Shown: one piece after another, positions 21,733 through 30,657 of the stretch
Numbering within the stretch: position 1 is the stretch's first letter
Layout of the letters: every line of letters starts with the position of its first letter
NCBI RefSeq assembly: GCF_001941345.1
Contig: NZ_CP009251.1
Coordinates: forward strand, 2,480,001-2,544,000
From: Corynebacterium stationis
Lineage (GTDB): Bacteria > Actinomycetota > Actinomycetes > Mycobacteriales > Mycobacteriaceae
Reading direction: 5' to 3'
Length of the DNA: 64,000 nt
The notes under the pieces: model-generated
Told to the model about the DNA's origin: nothing
Databases searched by the model: none
Seen by the model: only the letters and a program-made list of their open reading frames with translations
Made by a program: the position numbers and the translations under genes

Positions 21733-22754
21733 TAGTTCACTTCCTCCACATCCAGGCCGGGTCGGTTTGATAGGGAAGCCAGGGAGGCATCGATAAGCGA
21801 GGCGTTTTGTGCCGAGAGTCCTAAGACCACCGTGCCGACGGACTGCCTGCGCAATGCGGCATCAGAGGCGTGCAATAACGATGCGTGAACACCCTGCGCG
21901 CCGAAATCCGAGATGAGGTCGCGTGCCGCCCCACCGGTGTGCACGGCGCGGATAACGCGGTTGAACTTGCCGCTGTGCACCTCTTGCTCAATAGCGAGTG
22001 GAAGCTTTTGCGGTACCACGGTTTCAACAAATTGCCGGGTTAATTCCTGCTGCGGATGGGCAAAGACTTGCGCGACATCACCTTGTTCGATCACACGGCC
22101 ACGTTCCATCACTGCAACCTGGTCCGCGATGCGCGAGACCACGGACATCTGGTGGGTAATAATTAACACCGTAATCCCCAGCTCGCTGTTGACTTTCATC
22201 AACAGGTCCAAGATTTGGTTGGTGGTAATCGGATCCAGTGCCGAGGTCGGCTCATCGCAGATCAAGATTTTCGGGTTCGTCACCAGCGCGCGAGCGATGC
22301 CGACGCGCTGACGCTGACCACCCGAGAGCTGTTTCGGAGTATTTTCCGCACGGCTTTCAAGACCCACCATCGCTAGCACTTCAGCGACCCGCTTTTTAAC
22401 TTGCGCGCGGGGCGTGCCAGCCAAAATCAGCGGCAAACCGACGTTGTGCGCTACCGACTGGCTATAAAGCAGGTTGTAGTGCTGAAAGACCATGGATACG
22501 TCACGGCGCAAGGCACGAAGATCTGCCCCGCCCAGGGCGGTGACTTCTTTGCCAAGCACCTGCACGGTGCCCGAGCTTGGGCTTTCCAGACCATTGACGG
22601 TGCGCAACAAAGTGGACTTACCAGCACCAGAGGTGCCGACTACTCCGAAGATGGAGCCGGCGGGGACTTCAGCGTTGACATCGTCAAGCGCTGTGATTGC
22701 GCCGGCCTTGCTCTCGAAGACTTTAGATACGTTGCGGAATGAAACAGCTACCAT
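21732..22754 (-). CDS. metN: Methionine ABC transporter ATPase MetN
   Basis: 340 residues. Seen: Walker A VGTSGAGKSTLLR, Q loop FQHYNLL, signature LSGGQRQRVGIARAL, Walker B ILICDEPTSALD, H-loop ITHQM, and a C-terminal NIL (ACT-like) domain from about 255 that in this family binds methionine and inhibits uptake. Nine bases after metQ. Confidence 0.95.
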   Translation of the reverse strand: MVAVSFRNVSKVFESKAGAITALDDVNAEVPAGSIFGVVGTSGAGKSTLLRTVNGLESPSSGTVQVLGKEVTALGGADLRALRRDVSMVFQHYNLLYSQSVAHNVGLPLILAGTPRAQVKKRVAEVLAMVGLESRAENTPKQLSGGQRQRVGIARALVTNPKILICDEPTSALDPITTNQILDLLMKVNSELGITVLIITHQMSVVSRIADQVAVMERGRVIEQGDVAQVFAHPQQELTRQFVETVVPQKLPLAIEQEVHSGKFNRVIRAVHTGGAARDLISDFGAQGVHASLLHASDAALRRQSVGTVVLGLSAQNASLIDASLASLSNRPGLDVEEVN

Positions 22755-22763
22755 AATTTAGCT

Positions 22764-23609
22764 CTACTTCTGCAGGGACTCAGGGATGAACCAGTAGTTA
22801 TCCTCGTTTTGCTCAGCTACAAAATCAAGGAATTCCTCAGAACGATAGGCCTCAGCAACTGCCTTTGCCCAGTCAGAATCAACCTGGCCTTCAGTGGTAA
22901 CTGCCTGCAAGATGAGGTCATCGGTCAGGTCTTCTTCTTCGAGTGCTAACGCTGGGTCAACCTGGGAAGAATATGCGATGGAACCTGGGATAACGCCCCA
23001 GTCCAAGTCACCTAAAGCGCGTGGGATGGTAGCGGAATCCATCGGCTGGATATCCAGGTTATGAGGATTGTCCTTGATATCGGATGGGGTCAGCAGGTTC
23101 TGATCGGCGTCTTCGTTGACCGTGATCCAGCCAAGCTTAATCAGCAAACGGAATGCGCGGGTTTGGTTGGAGCCATCATCCGGGATGCCAATGGTCTGCC
23201 CGTCTGCGACATCATCCAAAGACTTCAAGTCATTGGAGTAAATCTTGGTCGCAACGGTTGGGATATCAGTGATATTGGCCAGATCCGAGCCGGTTTCATC
23301 ATTAAAGACGTTCATGTACGCGGTGTGCTGGTCGACGTTGAGGTCAACATCATTTTCGCTCAAGGCGACGTCAGCTTGGCGCAGGTCGGTAAATTCCGTG
23401 TAATCAATCTCGTAGCCCTGCTCGGTCAAGATTGGATCGATACCCTCGCGGAAGAGTTCAGAGTAAGGGCCTGGAGAGGTGCCGACGCGAATCTGGGTGG
23501 TCTCACCATCAGCGGCAGATCCACTATCGGAACCGCATGCAGCGAGAGTGAACGCCACGGAACCAGCTGCGAGCACAGCGGCAAGCTTCTTATAAGGGGT
23601 AAAAGTCAT
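22764..23609 (-). CDS. metQ: Methionine-binding lipoprotein MetQ
   Basis: 281 residues from MTFTPYKKLAAVLAAG; the frame is open 36 codons further upstream but the lipoprotein signal fixes this start. Lipobox LAAC gives an N-terminal diacylglyceryl-Cys. NlpA/MetQ-type fold with VGTSPGPYSELFREGI, DVDLNVDQHTAYM and the typical ending of WFIPESL. First gene of metQ-metN-metI. A McbR-like half-palindrome lies about 90 bases upstream, so sulfur control is plausible. Confidence 0.93.
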   Translation of the reverse strand: MTFTPYKKLAAVLAAGSVAFTLAACGSDSGSAADGETTQIRVGTSPGPYSELFREGIDPILTEQGYEIDYTEFTDLRQADVALSENDVDLNVDQHTAYMNVFNDETGSDLANITDIPTVATKIYSNDLKSLDDVADGQTIGIPDDGSNQTRAFRLLIKLGWITVNEDADQNLLTPSDIKDNPHNLDIQPMDSATIPRALGDLDWGVIPGSIAYSSQVDPALALEEEDLTDDLILQAVTTEGQVDSDWAKAVAEAYRSEEFLDFVAEQNEDNYWFIPESLQK

Positions 23610-23700
23610 GGTAGAAAACCTCAAGTCTCGAGAAATAGGTAGGGAAAACCGTCTTACCTTTGGATTCAACACCAAAAAAGACTGTTTATTCCATTTAATA

Positions 23701-23716
23701 TAGACCACTCGGTACA
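23701..23716. promoter_or_regulatory. McbR-like operator upstream of metQ
   Basis: TAGAC-CACTCG-GTACA matches 8 of 10 fixed bases of the corynebacterial McbR palindrome TAGAC-N6-GTCTA. It lies about 90 bases before the metQ ATG, where a promoter would be. Motif match only. Confidence 0.4.
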
Positions 23717-23751
23717 TTTGTGCTGGATTTTACCCCCGCACGGGAACAGAA

Positions 23752-23781
23752 AAGCACCCAGGCTGATGTGCCTGAGTGCTT
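23752..23781 (-). terminator. Terminator of the GltS-type gene
   Basis: AAGCACCCAGGC and GCCTGAGTGCTT, 12-bp arms with one mismatch and a six-base loop, followed on the minus strand by TTTTCTGTT; 19 bases past the stop. Confidence 0.8.
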
Positions 23782-23800
23782 GAGTTGAAAGTGCTAGAAG

Positions 23801-25180
23801 CTAGCTTTTGGGGGCTTTCTCCCCGACGTGCCCAATGCCTTGGGCGAAGACTGTGCCGCGTGGCGGCATCCATCCGCTGAACTTGGCAAGCAGGTAAATG
23901 CCAATGGCAAGGACCACGGAGACCCAGCCGAGGCCGGCGGTGAATCCGTAGACCACAGCGATTGGGGCGATGACGGTCATACCGATTTCGAATGGGCCGA
24001 AGCCAACGTAGGCCATGCCGTATTCGGACAGCGTGCCGGACTTGAGCTTTGGATCAACAATCTTGAGCAGCGCGATACCGGTTGCAACAGCGGCGGTTGC
24101 CCAGCCCCAGCCGAAGAGGCCGCGTTCGATCCAGTTCTCGCCGAAGAACTCTGCTGGGAACCACAGGAGGAAGAAGACACAGAAGATGGTGCCCAGAACG
24201 AACATGATGGACAGTGGTACCCAGTACGCAGCAATCGCGGAAGGTGCAATCGCGGCGATGCCGAAGGCAATCAGGTAGTCGGTCGCAGCACCGGAGACAG
24301 AAGAGGTGGTCTCACGGTCGAGGTAGTCCTTGGCGCCAATGGTGTTCATGATGGCGCGAATAATCAGACCGACAACGATGGACATAGCGAACAGCGGGAT
24401 GGAAACCTGCTCCCAGGTGTTGGAGACCAGGTTGATGATGCCGTAGGCGATAACAACGGTGAGCACGATGAAGCCCAGGTGCAGGGTGATTGGCTCGATG
24501 GAGGAAGGGTTGGTGGTCGCCTTGCCTACCGATGGTCGGTCTTCAACCTTGGAGATGTAGCCCTTGCGCAAGTCATCTGGCAGGCCTTCCGATGGAACCT
24601 CAGCCACCTTGCCGCGGCGGATTGCCCAGTTCGCGGCGATGATGCCACCGACGATGGCGGCAAGCGTGCCGACAGTCGCGGAGGTAAAGCCCAGCGAGGA
24701 AGCTTCCGATGCACCGATGTCTTCCAGTGCGCCACCCACAGCAGCAGCGGTGCCGAAGCCGCCGGTGAAGCCGACTGGCAACATCATGCCGAACCAGATT
24801 GGGGTGTCAAAGACTGGCTGGAAGAAGTACAGGCCCAACAGGATAAACAGACCCCACTGGCCGAGGAACATGACGGTGGAATATGCCCACATATTGCGGG
24901 CACCCTTGCGCATGCTGCCGCCGACATCCATGGAATATGCCATGGATGCAAACACGATTGCGATGAGGATGGTGGTGTAATCCCCCATCGAATCTGAGAA
25001 GTTCAAAATGCCCAGTGCGTTTGGGCCGAGCAGAAGTCCGAGCAGACCCGCAGTCACAGGTGCTGGGAGCAGCAAATCCTGGAAAACAAACTTAATGCGG
25101 TGGCGCAGGACGTTGCCGATAACCAGAAGGATTGAAATTAATCCGACGTCTACCATCAGATCAAAGGGGGAGAATTCCAC
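23801..25180 (-). CDS. gltS: Sodium/glutamate symporter (GltS/ESS family)
   Basis: 459 residues, about ten to twelve membrane segments in two similar halves. Seen: LLLPAPVTAGLLGLLLGP, MLPVGFTGGFGTAAAVGGAL (the first Gly-rich re-entrant loop), and in the second half FGWGWATAAVATGIALLKIVDP. These are typical of the ESS family, which imports glutamate with Na+. Divergent from the small gene at 25402, with its own terminator. Confidence 0.85.
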   Translation of the reverse strand: MEFSPFDLMVDVGLISILLVIGNVLRHRIKFVFQDLLLPAPVTAGLLGLLLGPNALGILNFSDSMGDYTTILIAIVFASMAYSMDVGGSMRKGARNMWAYSTVMFLGQWGLFILLGLYFFQPVFDTPIWFGMMLPVGFTGGFGTAAAVGGALEDIGASEASSLGFTSATVGTLAAIVGGIIAANWAIRRGKVAEVPSEGLPDDLRKGYISKVEDRPSVGKATTNPSSIEPITLHLGFIVLTVVIAYGIINLVSNTWEQVSIPLFAMSIVVGLIIRAIMNTIGAKDYLDRETTSSVSGAATDYLIAFGIAAIAPSAIAAYWVPLSIMFVLGTIFCVFFLLWFPAEFFGENWIERGLFGWGWATAAVATGIALLKIVDPKLKSGTLSEYGMAYVGFGPFEIGMTVIAPIAVVYGFTAGLGWVSVVLAIGIYLLAKFSGWMPPRGTVFAQGIGHVGEKAPKS

Positions 25181-25401
25181 GTGTCCTATTCCTTTCGTTG
25201 AAAGACGTTATAAGTCTTTGTAAGCACCCTCTTGTGATGTGTTAGAGAATTTCATGTACGGATTGAGCGTTTTCTACTGGGATTACCAGCAAAAACTGCA
25301 TATTTCTCCCTAGATAGTAGGAGAGTCATTAGGTACTGTATCGCAAACCACGATTGTTAACCGAATGTCCTAAGGCGCACAGATCAATCGTTACGGTTCT
25401 G

Positions 25402-25743
25402 CTACGAGACTGTGAGATAGGTGCGTATCGCTTTGACCTTGGCTGTTTTAGTGGTGGAGGAAAATGCGAACACGTGACTGAAGCGCACCCGCGGCTGTTC
25501 GCGGTCCGCAAATTCGAGATAACCATCACAAGATGCCGCGCGCCCGTGATTGATTGCGCCGAGAACAACCACTTCCGAAATCGCGGTTTCCGGTAAGGCG
25601 GGGCCGAAAGTGGACCAGGAGGGATCATCGGCAAGCCACTGCTCTAGCGTGTCCTTATCATCGGCTGCCCATGCGACGGCGAGGTCTGCGACCAGCGCCA
25701 TGCGGGGTGAATTTCCACAGTCAGAAGGAAGCGCAATCTTCAT
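25402..25743 (-). CDS. Small SnoaL/NTF2-like protein
   Basis: 113 residues. The pattern of an N-terminal helix (LVADLAVAWAADDKDTLEQWLADDPSW), the VVLGAINHGRAASCDGYLEF strand pair and VRFSHVFAFSSTTKTAKVKAIRTYL at the end resembles SnoaL/NTF2-like cone folds. No catalytic set can be named. Divergent from the Lrp gene with 51 bases between starts. Confidence 0.6.
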   Translation of the reverse strand: MKIALPSDCGNSPRMALVADLAVAWAADDKDTLEQWLADDPSWSTFGPALPETAISEVVVLGAINHGRAASCDGYLEFADREQPRVRFSHVFAFSSTTKTAKVKAIRTYLTVS

Positions 25744-25794
25744 AATCGCATTGTTGCACAGCTAACACTTGTCGGCTTTGTAGAATCTGTAGGC

Positions 25795-26244
25795 ATGGAT
25801 GCAATTGACCGGGAGATTTTGACTCTTCTGCAGCAAGACGGACGCGCAACGATGACTGAGATCGCGCAGAAGGTAAATCTCAGCCTGTCTGCCTGTCACC
25901 GTCGCTTCCGGGACCTTCAAGCAACCGGCGTCATTCGTGGTTTTAGTGCCGACCTCAATCATGACTTGATGGGTTTTCCGTTCGAGGCGCTAGTTTTTGT
26001 CACCCTGCGCGAGAGCAACGGCAAAGCCGTGCTGGAGTTTGAAGAAGCCCTGGCCAAAATCCCTAATGTGGTGCAAGCCCACCGCCTATTCGGCGAGCCT
26101 GATTATCAACTGCTGGTGGCGGCGAAATCGAAGCTGCACTACCAGGAACTTTATGACCGCAAGCTATCCGTGCTGCCCGGCGCGGGGCGGCTGACCTCCA
26201 CCATGGTAATGAAGACGGTGGTGGCGCACCATCCCCCTATTTAA
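25795..26244 (+). CDS. Lrp/AsnC-family transcriptional regulator
   Basis: 149 residues. N-terminal helix-turn-helix (DREILTLLQQDGRATMTEIAQKVN with recognition helix LSLSACHRRFRDLQ) and a C-terminal RAM/ACT-like ligand domain (EALVFVTLRESN to the end). Such regulators sense amino acids. It is convergent with the LysE-type exporter and may control it or the flanking small gene; that is inference from position. Confidence 0.88.
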   Translation: MDAIDREILTLLQQDGRATMTEIAQKVNLSLSACHRRFRDLQATGVIRGFSADLNHDLMGFPFEALVFVTLRESNGKAVLEFEEALAKIPNVVQAHRLFGEPDYQLLVAAKSKLHYQELYDRKLSVLPGAGRLTSTMVMKTVVAHHPPI

Positions 26245-26266
26245 TAGGCCTTAAATTTTAATAACC

Positions 26267-26287
26267 CGTAAGTCCACTGGACTTACG
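26267..26287. terminator. Bidirectional stem-loop between lrp-like and lysE-like genes
   Basis: CGTAAGTCC-ACT-GGACTTACG, a perfect 9-bp stem, between two convergent genes and overlapping the lysE-like stop. On the minus strand an AT-rich run with TTATTAAAATTT follows. Confidence 0.6.
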
Positions 26288-26933
26288 CCAGCATTCCGCC
26301 GGAATGCGCAATCTCCAGGGCTTTCTCCCCCAGCATGACCACACCTAGTAGCAGCATGGCGACCCCAGCCACGCGGGTGGTGATATCTGCGAAGCGTGGC
26401 CGGGTGCCAATTACGCGGCCAAACGCAGAGCCGAGCAAGGCATAAAAAATTCCACCAATCACAATCCACACCACGCCCAGCACAGCGAGCTGCACGGAGA
26501 GCGGCCAGGTACTAGATGTGCGCACAAACTGCGGCAAAATGGACAAAAAGAACAGCACGCCTTTGGGATTCAGCCCGCTGACCGCAGCACCACGAAGGAT
26601 ATAGCCCCAGGAACCGCCGGTTGGCACGACTGCCACAGTCCCGGTTTCTACTTGTGCCGTGCTGCGCAAGGTTTTAACCCCGAGATAAATCAGGTAGCCC
26701 GCGCCACCAATAGTTAGAGCAACAAGCAGGAGGGGTGCGTTAGCCGCAATCGGCCCAAGCCCAAGCACGACAACAACCGTAATCACGACATATCCAAGCA
26801 TCAGTCCGCCAACAGCCGGACCTACCACGCGGCCACGCACGCCCGCGGCAATGATGTACGCCCAGTCCGGGCCTGGAACGGCAATCAACGCCAACGACAG
26901 CGCCGCGAATGCCATGATTACGCTTGTTTCCAC
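26283..26933 (-). CDS. LysE/RhtB-family amino acid exporter
   Basis: 216-217 residues from a GTG start, chosen because AAAGGAGAG lies seven bases before it; the next ATG is six codons in. Seen: the family N-terminus LALIAVPGPDWAYIIAAGVRGR, about six hydrophobic segments, FLSILPQFV near residue 130. Exports amino acids such as threonine, homoserine or branched-chain ones; substrate unknown. Confidence 0.85.
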   Translation of the reverse strand: METSVIMAFAALSLALIAVPGPDWAYIIAAGVRGRVVGPAVGGLMLGYVVITVVVVLGLGPIAANAPLLLVALTIGGAGYLIYLGVKTLRSTAQVETGTVAVVPTGGSWGYILRGAAVSGLNPKGVLFFLSILPQFVRTSSTWPLSVQLAVLGVVWIVIGGIFYALLGSAFGRVIGTRPRFADITTRVAGVAMLLLGVVMLGEKALEIAHSGGMLA

Positions 26934-27187
26934 AATATCTCTCCTTTGAGTTCCAGCTTGCTTAACTGGGAAAACTCTACGGCGAAAGCCGCGCAATGTG
27001 CTCCCTACTTTCAGGCGCAGACAAAGCACTTACGGAAGATTTATCGCGCTAATGCCCGCGGGGCGCAAGATTCTTCCGGCGCCAATAAAGAGGGCGCGCA
27101 TAAGCTGTGCCACACAGGACAAATCGGCGAGAGAAATCACTTCAACATTTAAGTGACAAATCAACAATCTGAGGTAGACTGCACGCT

Positions 27188-28252
27188 ATGAAATCATTTG
27201 GCTTTTTAAGTTTCGGTCACTACGCACTAGGCAACAACAAACCTAACGCCGCTGACATGGCGAAGATCCACCTTGAGTTGGCAAAGAACGCTGATGAGAT
27301 TGGCGTAAACAACGCATCTTTCCGCGTGCACCACTTTGTGCCACAGGCAGCCGCACCCATGCCTCTGTTGGGTGCGATTGCTGGCTCCACCAAGCACATT
27401 GAGGTGGGCACCGGCGTTATTGATATGCGTTATGAAAATCCTCTGTACCTCGCGGAAGAGATTGCGTCTTTAGACCAGATCGCGGAAGGCCGAATTGCTT
27501 TGGGTCTATCCCGTGGCGCGCCGGAGGCCGCTGACCGCGGTTGGGAGGCTTTCGGTTATAAGGCTGAAGCGCCCAACGGTGCGGATTTAGCGCGCGCGAA
27601 CTTCCTGCGCTTAATGGATGCGCTGGATGGCCACGGCATGACCACGGCAGCGCCTTTGGAGCGCCAATACCCAAACATGTACCAGCCGGGCATTCCGCTG
27701 CCCGTGTTCCCACACTCCCCTGGCGTACGCCAGCGCATTTTCTATGGCTCCGGCACCCACGCCTCTGCGGAGCAGGCAGCGCAAGACGGCGTGAACCTGA
27801 TGTCTTCGACGCTGGTCTCTGAAACCTCCGGTGAAACCCTGGGCGATGTGCAGGTGGAACAGATTCGCCGCTACCGCGCCGCATGGAAGGAAGCCGGCCA
27901 TGAGTGGACCCCACGCGTGAGCGTTTCACGTTCTATCTTCCCGATTGTGGATGACGCCGACCGCCGTATGTTTGGCCTGCACAAAACCAGCACTGACCAG
28001 GTGGGCATGCTACCCGAGGCCGGCGCTGCCATCTTTGGCCGCACCTACGCCGATGAACCGGACGTGCTCATTGAGCAGCTCAAAGCCGATCCAGCGGTAA
28101 TGGAAGCAGACAGCCTGCTCATTGCCATCCCAACCGGCATGGGCGTGGATGTGAACACGAAGATTCTGCAGAACTTCGCCGAGCATGTTGCTCCAGCCCT
28201 GGGCTGGATTCCAAACACGCAAGGCCGTCCTTCCGGTTACCCGATTGACTAA
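27188..28252 (+). CDS. LLM-class flavin-dependent oxidoreductase
   Basis: 354 residues, TIM-barrel of the bacterial luciferase superfamily: N-terminal FGFLSFGHYA, FRVHHFVPQAAAPMPLL, IEVGTGVIDMRYENPLYLAEE, and GRIALGLSRGAPE, with F420 or FMN as cofactor. Related enzymes are annotated as alkanal monooxygenases. The globin-reductase gene starts 21 bases later on the same strand, so the two may act together. Confidence 0.85.
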   Translation: MKSFGFLSFGHYALGNNKPNAADMAKIHLELAKNADEIGVNNASFRVHHFVPQAAAPMPLLGAIAGSTKHIEVGTGVIDMRYENPLYLAEEIASLDQIAEGRIALGLSRGAPEAADRGWEAFGYKAEAPNGADLARANFLRLMDALDGHGMTTAAPLERQYPNMYQPGIPLPVFPHSPGVRQRIFYGSGTHASAEQAAQDGVNLMSSTLVSETSGETLGDVQVEQIRRYRAAWKEAGHEWTPRVSVSRSIFPIVDDADRRMFGLHKTSTDQVGMLPEAGAAIFGRTYADEPDVLIEQLKADPAVMEADSLLIAIPTGMGVDVNTKILQNFAEHVAPALGWIPNTQGRPSGYPID

Positions 28253-28273
28253 TTCTCTGTACGATCGATCGGC

Positions 28274-29518
28274 GTGACAGGCACATCTTCTTTGACCACG
28301 TTGCGGGAGCTCGCCGACGCTTTGCGTGAGGCTGATGAGCGCTACCGCGACGTTGTCCATGAGCAGCTGTTTAGCCAAATTTTTGAAGCCCGGCAGGTCT
28401 TCGCTCCGGCGCGCGCATCGCGGCATGTGGACTTAACCGTGGCTATCGCCTGGGCGTTGGAGAACCCCGCACCCAAGGTGGATGCGCTGGTGGCCCAGCT
28501 GGGCCGTGACCATCGCCGTCTGGGTTTTCCACCGGAGGTCTATGACACTTTTGCGCAATGTTTGATTGATGGCTTGGGTTTGTTTGAGCTTTCGCCCGAG
28601 CTTGCCGGTACTGCCGCGGCCCGCCTGCGCAGCATCTGCACCATCATGAAAGATGAGGCCTCCAAAGCTGATTGGGAAGGCATTCCGCCGGCCCACACGG
28701 CGACGGTGGCAGCGGTAGAACGCCCCAACCGCAAGACCGCCGTGGTGCGTCTGGAATCTGCATTCCCCATGGACTTTGAGCCCGGGCAATCCATCCCCGT
28801 GACCACCGCGCACCTGCCGGGCACATGGCGACTGTTGACTCCGGCGAATATTTCCGATGACACCGCGCAGCTGTTTTTCCACATCACCGACGCCGGTGGC
28901 GCCTCCACCATGCTGACTCTCGCGCGTCCCGGTGACATGTGGACCTTGGGCACTGCGCGCGGGAAGTTCCCGGAGGATATTGATGTCAGTTTCTTGGGGG
29001 CATCGGCAAGTAGCCCGGACCTGTACATTTGCTATGGCACGGGCTGGGCGGCGGTGCGCTCCTTCTTGTTGGGTAAAATTGCTGCCGATGACTCCACCCC
29101 AGTAGCCGTGCTCGCGCACGCCGATAGCCCCGGCGCACACTATGACCTGCTTTTTCAACACAACCTGCAGGAATTAGCACCGGAAATTTCCATCCAACAC
29201 ACCGTCGGCGATGCGAAAGACCCGCTACTCTTTGGCACCACGCAGGCCTTCCCCGACCACACGCCCGTGCCGGAAATGGCCGTGGTGGACAACCCGGCGC
29301 GCGTGGCCTTGGAAGCGCTGGTGTCCAACCCGCAGGCCTTTCGCCGCTGCGTCCTGGTTGGGCCTGCCGATGAAGTCACCGAAGGTGCCGGCATTTTAAA
29401 CCTCGGCCTCGCACGCGCGGGCATCGTGGATGGGCTCATTGAAACCCATTCGTGGGGCGAGGGACGTCTAACTCAAAGCCTCAAGTACGGGCAAAGTTTT
29501 CCGGGTCTTAGCGACTAG
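28274..29518 (+). CDS. Flavohemoprotein-like globin-reductase
   Basis: 414 residues starting at GTG. Residues about 5-135 look like a globin: GRDHRRLGFPPEVYDTF gives a proximal His at 80 in the F-helix context typical of flavohemoglobins. From about 145 to the end it resembles a ferredoxin-reductase module, with FEPGQSIPVT, then WRLLTPANI where classical flavohemoglobins have RxYS for FAD, and ICYGTGWAAVRSFL as the NAD-side loop. Likely NO- or O2-related redox chemistry, but the altered FAD motif leaves this open. The last 51 bases overlap the convergent nitrilase gene. Confidence 0.75.
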   Translation: MTGTSSLTTLRELADALREADERYRDVVHEQLFSQIFEARQVFAPARASRHVDLTVAIAWALENPAPKVDALVAQLGRDHRRLGFPPEVYDTFAQCLIDGLGLFELSPELAGTAAARLRSICTIMKDEASKADWEGIPPAHTATVAAVERPNRKTAVVRLESAFPMDFEPGQSIPVTTAHLPGTWRLLTPANISDDTAQLFFHITDAGGASTMLTLARPGDMWTLGTARGKFPEDIDVSFLGASASSPDLYICYGTGWAAVRSFLLGKIAADDSTPVAVLAHADSPGAHYDLLFQHNLQELAPEISIQHTVGDAKDPLLFGTTQAFPDHTPVPEMAVVDNPARVALEALVSNPQAFRRCVLVGPADEVTEGAGILNLGLARAGIVDGLIETHSWGEGRLTQSLKYGQSFPGLSD

Positions 29519-30283
29519 CTCTGGGTCCAACTCCGCGTAGATGATTTCTTCTTCGTAGCCCGCTTCGGCCAGGCGCTCGGCAGTAGGGCTGACGATGACA
29601 GAGTGCCCAATGCCGGTTGGCCCCGAAGGTTCTCCGGCCTTGGCCAGCCCGCCGGGGCGCGCTTGACCGGCACAGATGACAAAAGAGGTGGAATCGAGCG
29701 CCCGCGTGGCCGAGAGCAAACGCCACTGCTCCAGTTTTTCTGGACCGTCTGCCCAGCTGGTGGGCACCACGATGATTTCCGCACCCTGTCGAGCCAGCGC
29801 CTTGAATTGCTCGGGGAAACGCACGTCGTAGCACACCGCTACCCCGACGGTTATGCCATCTAATTCAAAAGTAACCAGTTCATTGCCGGGTTTCACGGTG
29901 TCAGATTCGCGGTAGTTGAAAGCATCGTAGGTGTGGATTTTGTTGTAGCCCAGGTGCACGCCAGGACCGGTAATCAACGCGGTGTTATACACGCGGTTAA
30001 TAGTCTTGCCGTCTTTATCCACGTTATCGGCAGTCCGGAACATGCCCGCTACCACCGTGACGCCTAAAGATTCAGCGTGCGCTTTTAATTGGCTCGCAAA
30101 ATCACCATCGAGTTCTTGCGCTTGAGAATCTAAGCGCCCCGAGGCAAAAGATTGCGCGGTGGCCTCCGGCAACACAATGAGCTTCGCGCCTTTGCCGGCG
30201 GCGGTAGAAATCAGCTCTTTCGCGCGCGAAAGATTGGCGTCAATCTCTCCGCCGGATACAAATTGCACAGCTGCTACCTTCAT
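29468..30283 (-). CDS. Carbon-nitrogen hydrolase (nitrilase superfamily)
   Basis: 271 residues with the catalytic triad in its normal contexts: Glu in IVLPEATAQSF, Lys in GYNKIHTYDAFNY, Cys in VGVAVCYDVRFPEQ. The sequence resembles the Nit/omega-amidase branch (deaminated glutathione or 2-oxoglutaramate hydrolysis), but the substrate cannot be read off. Its C-terminal 17 codons are also the end of the convergent globin-reductase gene. Confidence 0.9.
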   Translation of the reverse strand: MKVAAVQFVSGGEIDANLSRAKELISTAAGKGAKLIVLPEATAQSFASGRLDSQAQELDGDFASQLKAHAESLGVTVVAGMFRTADNVDKDGKTINRVYNTALITGPGVHLGYNKIHTYDAFNYRESDTVKPGNELVTFELDGITVGVAVCYDVRFPEQFKALARQGAEIIVVPTSWADGPEKLEQWRLLSATRALDSTSFVICAGQARPGGLAKAGEPSGPTGIGHSVIVSPTAERLAEAGYEEEIIYAELDPELVAKTRKTLPVLEALS

Positions 30284-30375
30284 GTTTGCCTTTCTTCGCA
30301 GATCTCGAGGAAGTTATCCACAAGCTAATAGTGCCCACCCTAGACTGCACCCGTGGGCGTCGCAATGATTATGGC

Positions 30376-30657
30376 ATGAACATTTTCTTTAATAATGCCA
30401 GTGAAAACCTCGTCCATGACTATTTAGATCTCACCACGAATTCGCTGCTCCCGCAGGAGATTGGGCAGGTCGCTGACCACCTTCGCCCCGAATCTTTAAC
30501 CGCACATGCCTTATCTAATGCCACCACTTCTTGGTCTAGAGCCGTTGCACAATCAACGCACGCCTGTGCGGACCAATTACATTCTGTCGCGGCAATGCTA
30601 ACGCGAATGCGCAGTGATGATAATTCGCTGGCAGCGCAGTTAAGGCGGATTCTATGA
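30376..30657 (+). CDS. Small helical protein upstream of DUF1023 hydrolase
   Basis: 93 residues from MNIFFNNASENLVHDYLD; an upstream in-frame ATG at 30286 lies within the nitrilase promoter area and is less likely. Entirely helical, without a membrane segment, with a single Trp (TSWSRAVAQ) in the middle and closing [14 protein letters not shown] helix. Size and composition recall WXG100/ESX-like partners that often precede DUF1023 proteins in actinobacteria, but no WXG motif is present. Overlaps the next gene by ATGA. Confidence 0.6.
   Translation: MNIFFNNASENLVHDYLDLTTNSLLPQEIGQVADHLRPESLTAHALSNATTSWSRAVAQSTHACADQLHSVAAMLTRMRSDDNSLAAQLRRIL

Noticed and set aside
23828..24997. Long open frame opposite the GltS-type gene
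   Set aside because: Composition (His, Asp, Gly rich, no domains) is typical of an antisense shadow; the minus-strand gene is a clear transporter.
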